Shown: piece after piece, positions 1 to 4,295 of the stretch
Layout of the letters: each line of letters begins with the position of its first letter
Numbering within the stretch: the stretch's first letter is position 1
Origin: JANOQP01 sp044227705
Lineage (GTDB): Bacteria; Bacteroidota; Bacteroidia; Chitinophagales; Saprospiraceae
Assembly: GCA_044227705.1 (NCBI GenBank)
Contig: JBGAWE010000235.1
Span: forward strand, 1 to 6,837
Direction of reading: 5' to 3'
DNA: 6,837 bases
Notes under the pieces: generated by a model
Told to the model about the DNA's origin: nothing
Seen by the model: only the letters and a program-made list of their open reading frames with translations
Database searches by the model: none
Translations under genes and position numbers: made by a program

Positions 1-1
1 C

Positions 2-1651
2 CAAAAAGCCCGGCGCGTGGATGAAAAAGGGGATGTGGTTGTAGCTCATGTCGACGTCGATTGGGCTTTTCCGGGTGAACAGCCCGTGGTCGCCGCACAT
101 GACGAAAATGGTGTTGCGGCCCCAGTCGCGGGTGGCAACGCTGTCAAAGAAGTTGCCCAAGGCCCAGTCTGCGTATTGATAGGTCGCATCGACCTCGTCG
201 GCCGTCGTCGGCTTGAACTTCGAGAACTCCGGGAGCTTGTACGGCGGGTGCGTCGTGATGGTCAGGATGGTCGAGAAGATGGGCCGCCGGTTGGCCGTGT
301 CGCGGGCCATCGAGTCGAGTTTAGAGAAGGCGCCGTCGAGCAGCACCTCGTCGGGGATGCCCCACGCGCCGACCTGTTTCTCGGGCGGGTAGAAGTTTTT
401 GTCGACGATGAAATCAAAGCCGTTTCGCTCGAAAAAGGGGCCGATGTTGTCGAAGTCCTTGCCATGCGTGCAGAAGAAACTGGTCTGGTAGCCCTCGTTT
501 TTCAGCGTGCGCGGCATCCCGGCGAAGTCGCAGGCCTGTGCGCTGCGGCTGTTCATCGGGTGTTCCGACATCATCACCGGGTAGCTGAAAAGGGAGCCGA
601 ACAGGCCGTTCGAGGTGTGGATTCCGACCGAGAAGAAGTTGTCGAAAAAGATGGTCGCCGGGCTGTTGGCCAGCGCGTCGAGGCGCGGCGTGAGGTGGTT
701 CGGGTTGCCCTGAACGCCCATTTTGGCGGCGGAGAGGCTTTCAACGAGAATGAGGACGACGTTGGGCGGCTGGTTGCTTTCGGGCGGCTTTTTGCCCCAA
801 AGGGCCGTTTTTTTGCTCAAAAACAGGGGCGAACTCGGGTAGATGCGGCGGGCGATGGGCGACTCGAACGCCTCCTTTTTCATCCCGAGGCTTTGCTGGA
901 CGCGGCGGACGGCCACTTTCACCCGCACATAGTTTATGTCGAAACCGGAGAATGAGTTGACGAACGTGTGCATTGGGTTGAGCGCCAACTGATTGAGGAA
1001 ACCCTCGTGGCAAACCTCCCCGTCGGCGAGGCTGATGAGCGCCGGTCGACGGAATCCGAAGCAGCCGAGCCACAGCAGCACGAGTCCAACGAGAAGGCTG
1101 GCCCCTTTTTGCCGCCACGACCAGTCGGCGACGGCCATGCGCGAATGGGTCAGCTTCCAAATGCGGCCGACCCAGCGGGCGGTGGCGTAGATGGCAGCGA
1201 GGCCCGCGATGTAGAACGGGTAATAGCTCCACTCGGCGACGAGGAAGCGCAGCTGCTGGCCGACGTTCGACGACCACTGGACGGCGGCGAGCGTGAACCG
1301 TGAATTGAAGAACTGGAAATAAGGGATGTCGGAGACGGCGATGAGGAACGTCAACACCACCAGCGCGATGCAATAGGCCCGGATGGCGCGGCCGAGCCAC
1401 CGCCGCTCGAAACCGGCGAAAAAGGCGGCGAACAGCGCAAAAAACGGCATCAAAAGCCCGTAGCAGGCCACCGCGATGTCGAACCGAACGCCCACCCAAA
1501 AGACATTGCCGAGGAACGGCGAAGAGGCGAGGTCGGGCCGTATGTAAAAAAGCGAGACGTAGCGGCAGAACATGAAGACCGCCACGAGCATCAGCCAGAC
1601 GAACATCAGGAAGCGGAGATGGGCAGGGAAGAACTGGCGGAACTTGTTCAT
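2..1651 (-). CDS. LTA-synthase-family membrane sulfatase / phosphoglycerol transferase-like protein (3' end cut by window)
   Basis: I read 550 codons on the minus strand from ATG (MNKFRQFFPAHLRF) to the left edge without a stop, so the C-terminus is missing. The layout is that of LtaS/OpgB-type enzymes: about five hydrophobic helices (roughly residues 12-36, 50-80, 91-115, 141-163, 184-200), a linker, then an extracytoplasmic alkaline-phosphatase-fold sulfatase domain from about residue 296. Visible active-site elements are the metal-ligand glutamate in NVVLILVES (E304), a nucleophile threonine in GIHTSNG (T346), 42 residues later as expected for LtaS, and the metal-binding pair in VMCGDHG (D521, H522). 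Family enzymes move phosphoglycerol or related phospho-groups from lipids to envelope polymers. Gram-negative bacteria lack lipoteichoic acid, so the real substrate here is unknown. The family call is firm and the function is not. The start is favoured because it directly precedes the first helix and lies 8 nt after a promoter-like TACATTCG. No neighbour appears co-transcribed within the window. Confidence 0.88.
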   Translation of the reverse strand, partial: MNKFRQFFPAHLRFLMFVWLMLVAVFMFCRYVSLFYIRPDLASSPFLGNVFWVGVRFDIAVACYGLLMPFFALFAAFFAGFERRWLGRAIRAYCIALVVLTFLIAVSDIPYFQFFNSRFTLAAVQWSSNVGQQLRFLVAEWSYYPFYIAGLAAIYATARWVGRIWKLTHSRMAVADWSWRQKGASLLVGLVLLWLGCFGFRRPALISLADGEVCHEGFLNQLALNPMHTFVNSFSGFDINYVRVKVAVRRVQQSLGMKKEAFESPIARRIYPSSPLFLSKKTALWGKKPPESNQPPNVVLILVESLSAAKMGVQGNPNHLTPRLDALANSPATIFFDNFFSVGIHTSNGLFGSLFSYPVMMSEHPMNSRSAQACDFAGMPRTLKNEGYQTSFFCTHGKDFDNIGPFFERNGFDFIVDKNFYPPEKQVGAWGIPDEVLLDGAFSKLDSMARDTANRRPIFSTILTITTHPPYKLPEFSKFKPTTADEVDATYQYADWALGNFFDSVATRDWGRNTIFVMCGDHGLFTRKSPIDVDMSYNHIPFFIHAPGFL

Positions 1652-1659
1652 TGCGGCCG

Positions 1660-1667
1660 CGAATGTA
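1660..1667 (-). promoter_or_regulatory. Candidate Bacteroidota -7 element for the sulfatase gene
   Basis: On the minus strand this reads TACATTCG, one base off the Bacteroidota TAnnTTTG consensus. It lies only 8 nt before the sulfatase ATG, so the transcript would be nearly leaderless. No TTG -33 element is seen; the G-rich repeat occupies that position. Two other starts in the window have the same TAnnTTCG form, which is the main support. Confidence 0.3.
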
Positions 1668-1670
1668 GAT

Positions 1671-1698
1671 GGGGATTTGGGATTGGGGATTTGGGGTT
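1671..1698 (+). repeat. G-rich 14-bp tandem repeat, quadruplex-forming pattern
   Basis: Two adjacent 14-base units, GGGGATTTGGGATT and GGGGATTTGGGGTT, differ at one base. Together they give four G-runs of 3-4 bases separated by loops of 4, 3 and 4 bases (1671-1696), which fits the standard G-quadruplex pattern. The G-runs are on the plus strand, the template strand for the divergent sulfatase gene, and start 4 bases upstream of its candidate -7 element. A short in-frame plus-strand ORF over this region is not considered a gene. Confidence 0.75.
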
Positions 1699-1712
1699 GA
1701 GCGGCTCCGGTT

Positions 1713-1756
1713 GGCAATTGTTGGTGCCCTCGCTGGCAGTTGTTGGCGCCCTCGCC
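1713..1756 (+). repeat. 22-bp imperfect tandem duplication
   Basis: Units at 1713-1734 and 1735-1756 match at 19 of 22 positions (GGCAATTGTTGGTGCCCTCG versus GGCAGTTGTTGGCGCCCTCG, then CT/CC). The second copy ends inside a perfect inverted repeat, TTGGCG-CCCT-CGCCAA at 1743-1758 (6-bp stem, 4-base loop). It lies between the two divergent genes, upstream of the receiver-gene promoter candidate. A regulator-binding site is possible, but nothing in the sequence identifies a regulator. Confidence 0.6.
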
Positions 1757-1813
1757 AAGGGCCTCCCAGCCGACCAAAGTTGAGTTATCGGGTGAGATTC
1801 AACCTCTTTCGCG

Positions 1814-1845
1814 TTGTCAAAAAATTTAATTCAAATCTACCTTCG
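1814..1845 (+). promoter_or_regulatory. Candidate promoter of the receiver-domain gene
   Basis: A TTG at 1814-1816 and TACCTTCG at 1838-1845 are separated by 21 bases, compatible with the Bacteroidota -33 (TTTG) / -7 (TAnnTTTG) arrangement with one mismatch in the -7. The spacer is AT-rich (AAAAAATTTAATTCAAATC) in an otherwise GC-rich window. The transcript would carry a leader of about 38 nt. No Shine-Dalgarno sequence precedes the ATG, as is usual in this phylum. Confidence 0.35.
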
Positions 1846-1886
1846 CCCCGTGAACCACTGAAGTTTCAACAGCTAATCCTCTGAAC

Positions 1887-2294
1887 ATGAAGTCATCCGA
1901 CAACCCGCGAAAGCGCATCCTCTTGGCCGACGACGATCCGTCAATCCGTCGAGTCTTCACCGAAATCATCGAGTCCGTTTTCCCACAAGTCGATGTCGAG
2001 ACGGCCTTCGACGGGCTGGATTGCATCGAAAAGTGCCGGAAACAGCGATACGACCTCCTGTTTTTGAACATCGTCATGCCCCGCGCGACGGGGCTAGCCG
2101 TTCTCGAATCATTGAAAAAGAGCGGCTCGGCGATGCCCGTCTGGGTGATGTCGGGCAGCTTCGTCGGAGCGGAGAGCGAGTTGCGGGTGAGGGCACTGGG
2201 CGCGCGCGGCGTCATCCCGAAACCGCCGGGATTGGAGCAGTTGGTGGACGTCGTCGAACGGGAACTGGGCGTTCGGGCGGTGGCTTTTCATTGA
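1887..2294 (+). CDS. Stand-alone receiver-domain (CheY-like) protein lacking the phosphoacceptor aspartate
   Basis: The 135-residue protein is a single REC domain with no output domain. The acidic pair is present in LLADDDPSIRR (D15, D16), the switch Ser/Thr is S89 in WVMSGS, and the conserved lysine is K112 in VIPKPP. The residue expected to be the phosphorylated aspartate, in the motif that normally reads LLDxxMP, is N61 (FLNIVMP, codon AAC at 2067-2069). Spacing from D16 to N61 (45) and from S89 to K112 (23) matches CheY, so the alignment is secure. Such a protein cannot be phosphorylated in the usual way and would act as a constitutively off or ligand/protein-controlled pseudo-receiver, or be a recently inactivated copy (GAC to AAC is one base). 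No histidine kinase is adjacent. The ATG gives the expected short N-terminal lead. The gene ends 3 nt before the convergent hemJ stop. Confidence 0.9.
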   Translation: MKSSDNPRKRILLADDDPSIRRVFTEIIESVFPQVDVETAFDGLDCIEKCRKQRYDLLFLNIVMPRATGLAVLESLKKSGSAMPVWVMSGSFVGAESELRVRALGARGVIPKPPGLEQLVDVVERELGVRAVAFH

Positions 2295-2297
2295 TTT

Positions 2298-2837
2298 TTA
2301 CCCTTCTCTATTTTTGCGGTATTTGCTGGCCCCTAGCCACATCAGTCCGGCAAAGGCGGCCAGCCCGCCTGTCCCCCAAAAGGGGTTCAACCCGTTTTTG
2401 AAAACAGCCAGCAGCACGATTGCCACGAGGAACAGCGTCGGCACCTCGTTGAAAAGCCGCATCCCAAAGGAGTCGAAAACGGGGCGGTTGGCGGCGAGGT
2501 CGGCCATGATTTTCTTGCACCAAAAGTTGTAGCCAACCAGCCCGGCGAGCAGCACGAGCTTCGCTTGGAGCCAGTTTTGGTGGATTAAATCCGGGTTGAT
2601 GAAAATCATCGAGAAGCCGCAGACGAGCGTCAAGACCAGTGCCGGGCGCATGATGATGCGATAGACGCGGTCTTCCATCCCGATTAAGTGGCAGAGCAAA
2701 ATGCCGCGCTCCGGCTCGGCTTTTGCGTTTGCTTCGACGTGGTTGACGAACAGGCGGACGAGAAAGAACATCGCCGCGAACCACGAAACGAAGCCGACGA
2801 CGTGCAGCGACTTGCAGAGTAGATAGGCTGTAAGCAC
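2298..2837 (-). CDS. hemJ: Protoporphyrinogen IX oxidase HemJ (UPF0093/CopD-like family)
   Basis: The 179-residue membrane protein matches HemJ, which oxidises protoporphyrinogen IX to protoporphyrin IX in haem synthesis at the cytoplasmic membrane. Seen: the N-terminal helix with KSLHVVGFVSWFAAMFFLVRLF, carrying the conserved histidine (H12); a second helix about 62-81 after the charged MEDRVYRIIMRP segment; the conserved lysine K93 in NWLQAKLVLL; and the signature RLFNEVPTLFLVAIVLLAVFK (R127 onward). A fifth hydrophobic stretch (about 155-171) and a basic tail follow, as in Bacteroidota versions. Translation begins at GTG: the reading frame upstream runs into the hmgA stop with no ATG or TTG in between, and a later start would remove H12. 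It lies 15 nt after hmgA and is probably co-transcribed and translationally coupled, as no SD motif is seen. The pathway link to tyrosine breakdown is not obvious. Confidence 0.93.
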   Translation of the reverse strand: MLTAYLLCKSLHVVGFVSWFAAMFFLVRLFVNHVEANAKAEPERGILLCHLIGMEDRVYRIIMRPALVLTLVCGFSMIFINPDLIHQNWLQAKLVLLAGLVGYNFWCKKIMADLAANRPVFDSFGMRLFNEVPTLFLVAIVLLAVFKNGLNPFWGTGGLAAFAGLMWLGASKYRKNREG

Positions 2838-2852
2838 TTGATTTTCAATGAT

Positions 2853-4013
2853 TTAGACGCGCTCGGGCAGCCAGCTTTTGTAATAGCCCTCGTCCTCGAG
2901 CGGCACCGCGTGCTCGGTCATCAGCAGCGGGCGGAAGGTGTCGACCATCACCGCAAGCTCGCGGGTCTCCAGTTTCCCGATGCTCTTTTCGACCGTACCG
3001 AGGTGCGGCCCGTGCGGGATGCCGCCGGGGTGGAGGGTAATCATGCCGCGCTCAACGTGCTTGCGCGACATGAAATCGCCGTCGACGTAATAGAGGACTT
3101 CGTCGGAGTCGATGTTCGAGTGGTTGTAGGGCGCGGGGATGGCGAGCGGGTGGTAGTCGAACAGGCGAGGCACGAAGGAGCAGATGACAAATCCCTTCGC
3201 CTGGAAGGTCTGGTGGACGGGCGGCGGCTGGTGGACACGGCCGGTTATCGGCTCGAATTGATGAATGGAGAAGGCGTAGGGATACACATAGCCATCCCAG
3301 CCGACCACGTCGAACGGGTGGTTGAGGTAGTGGTAGGGATAGATCTGGTCCTGCTTTTTGATGAAAAACTTGAAGTCGCCCTGTTCGTCGCGGGGTTCGA
3401 GACCATCGGGTTTTCGTATGTCTCTTTCGCAAAAAGGCGAGTGCTCGAGCAGTTGGCCGAACTCGTTGCGATAGCGGCGCGGCGTCTCGACAGGGCTGGT
3501 TGATTCTACGATGAGGAGCCGGTTTTTGTCCGTGTCGAACTCGATTTGATAGGTCGTTCCTCGCGGGACAACCAGATAGTCGCCGTACTCAAAGCGGAGG
3601 TTGCCGTAGCAGGTCTTCAGAACGCCGGTGCCTTCGTGGATGAAGATGACCTCGTCGGCATCGGCGTTCTTGAAAAAGTAGTCGCCAGTGCCGGAGGTCG
3701 GCGCGGCGAGAACGATTTTGCAGTCGGTGTTGACGAGAACCGGCTTTCTTGATTGGAGGTAGTCGCCGCCCGGCTCGATGTGGAAGCCGCGCAAACACCT
3801 GTGCTTCAACTGTTTGTCATTCACCAGTTTCGGCGCGACGCTATACGGTTCGTCGACCTGCACAATCTGCGTCGGCGGGTGGATGTGGTAGAGCAGTGAG
3901 TAGCCGCCGAAGCCTTCTGTGGAGAAAAGCTCCTCTTTGTAAAGTTCGCCGTTCGGCTGCCGGAACTGGATGTGCCGCTTGTGCGGGAGTTGGCCGAGGT
4001 GGTGGTAGTGCAT
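2853..4013 (-). CDS. hmgA: Homogentisate 1,2-dioxygenase
   Basis: From the ATG at 4013 (MHYHHLGQLPHKRHIQF) this is a 386-residue protein, the usual size for Bacteroidota homogentisate dioxygenases. The enzyme uses non-haem Fe(II) and O2 to open homogentisate to maleylacetoacetate in tyrosine/phenylalanine catabolism, in the cytoplasm. Family features seen: the N-terminal RQPNGELYKEELFSTEGFGG, the central GTGDYFFKNADADEVIFIHEG cupin segment, YPYHYLNHPFDVVGWDGYVYPYAFSI, and the C-terminal cupin with probable iron ligands H298 and D304/E305 in YNHSNIDSDE and H334 in GGIPHGPHLG. The frame stays open 23 codons further upstream to 4082, but that extension is poorly family-like, and a candidate promoter and leader hairpin fall inside it, so the 4013 start is preferred. 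hemJ follows after 15 nt. No fumarylacetoacetase or HPPD gene is visible here. Confidence 0.93.
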   Translation of the reverse strand: MHYHHLGQLPHKRHIQFRQPNGELYKEELFSTEGFGGYSLLYHIHPPTQIVQVDEPYSVAPKLVNDKQLKHRCLRGFHIEPGGDYLQSRKPVLVNTDCKIVLAAPTSGTGDYFFKNADADEVIFIHEGTGVLKTCYGNLRFEYGDYLVVPRGTTYQIEFDTDKNRLLIVESTSPVETPRRYRNEFGQLLEHSPFCERDIRKPDGLEPRDEQGDFKFFIKKQDQIYPYHYLNHPFDVVGWDGYVYPYAFSIHQFEPITGRVHQPPPVHQTFQAKGFVICSFVPRLFDYHPLAIPAPYNHSNIDSDEVLYYVDGDFMSRKHVERGMITLHPGGIPHGPHLGTVEKSIGKLETRELAVMVDTFRPLLMTEHAVPLEDEGYYKSWLPERV

Positions 4014-4020
4014 GGCTGGA

Positions 4021-4036
4021 GGCGGTTTTTTCCGCC
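4021..4036 (-). promoter_or_regulatory. Leader hairpin just before hmgA
   Basis: In the hmgA transcript this reads GGCGG-AAAAAA-CCGCC: a perfect 5-bp all-G/C stem with a six-A loop, ending 7 nt before the AUG. If transcription starts about where the candidate -7 element predicts (near 4037), the hairpin forms the extreme 5' end of the mRNA. There it could stabilise the message or hamper ribosome access. The stem is short, so chance is possible. Confidence 0.4.
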
Positions 4037-4040
4037 GGTG

Positions 4041-4048
4041 CGAAAGTA
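4041..4048 (-). promoter_or_regulatory. Candidate -7 element of the hmgA-hemJ operon
   Basis: The minus strand reads TACTTTCG, one base off TAnnTTTG, 27 nt before the hmgA ATG. No good TTG was found at -33; the nearest (in ACTTGCC) is about 31 bases further upstream, beyond the normal spacing. It shares the TAnnTTCG form with the candidates before the sulfatase and receiver genes. Confidence 0.33.
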
Positions 4049-4295
4049 GACAGTCGGTCTGCGCGACGAAGTTGAGCGGCAAGTGATTTTATCGCAGCTG
4101 TGGCCGGTCGAAATGTGGGGTCCGTCCCGCGATTCCCCCAATTTAAGAAAGCCAACCGGTCCAACCGCGGGAGTTTTGTAAGATTGCGCTGTTTTTCATC
4201 CCTATCGAATCGACAAGTGGAGCAACGCCCGGCGGGTTTCTTGCGTCTGGCAAAGCGAGTTTAATCCATCCAGCTAAACCTAATTTCTGTCGTCC
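4049..4295. other. Divergent intergenic region between hmgA and the adhesin gene
   Basis: This is a non-coding stretch with short AT-rich patches (for example around 4140-4148 and 4173-4180) between GC-rich parts. It must contain the adhesin promoter. The best -7-like string on the plus strand is TAATTTCT at 4281-4288, two bases off the consensus and very close to the ATG, so I do not call it. I see no convincing hairpin terminator, RNA gene or repeat here. A long minus-strand frame that continues into this region from the adhesin gene is a shadow. Confidence 0.5.

Noticed and set aside
17..955. Plus-strand open frame of 312 codons opposite the sulfatase gene
   Set aside because: It is a shadow: the minus strand has the catalytic motifs of the sulfatase family throughout, while this frame gives Arg/Val/Glu-rich sequence without recognisable features.
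741..1499. Minus-strand open frame of 252 codons inside the sulfatase gene in another frame
   Set aside because: It is Arg/Pro-rich, lacks domains and overlaps the membrane-helix and catalytic region of the true frame.
1669..1884. Plus-strand open frame of 71 codons in the intergenic region
   Set aside because: It starts in the G-rich repeat, crosses the second repeat and the promoter candidate, and its product resembles no protein.
2255..2299. Possible terminator after the receiver gene: CGAACG-9 nt-CGTTCG followed by scattered T runs
   Set aside because: The stem is only 6 bp with a 9-base loop, lies inside the coding sequence, and the T runs are 9-20 bases away and interrupted. The 3-nt convergent gap leaves no room for a dedicated terminator.
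2838..2848. TTGA-TTT-TCAA inverted repeat between hmgA and hemJ
   Set aside because: The 4-bp A/T-rich stem is at chance level and too weak to act as a terminator or attenuator.
4014..4082. 23-codon N-terminal extension of hmgA
   Set aside because: Family members start near MHYHHLGQ-like sequence. The extension contains the leader hairpin and the TACTTTCG promoter candidate and reads as non-family sequence.
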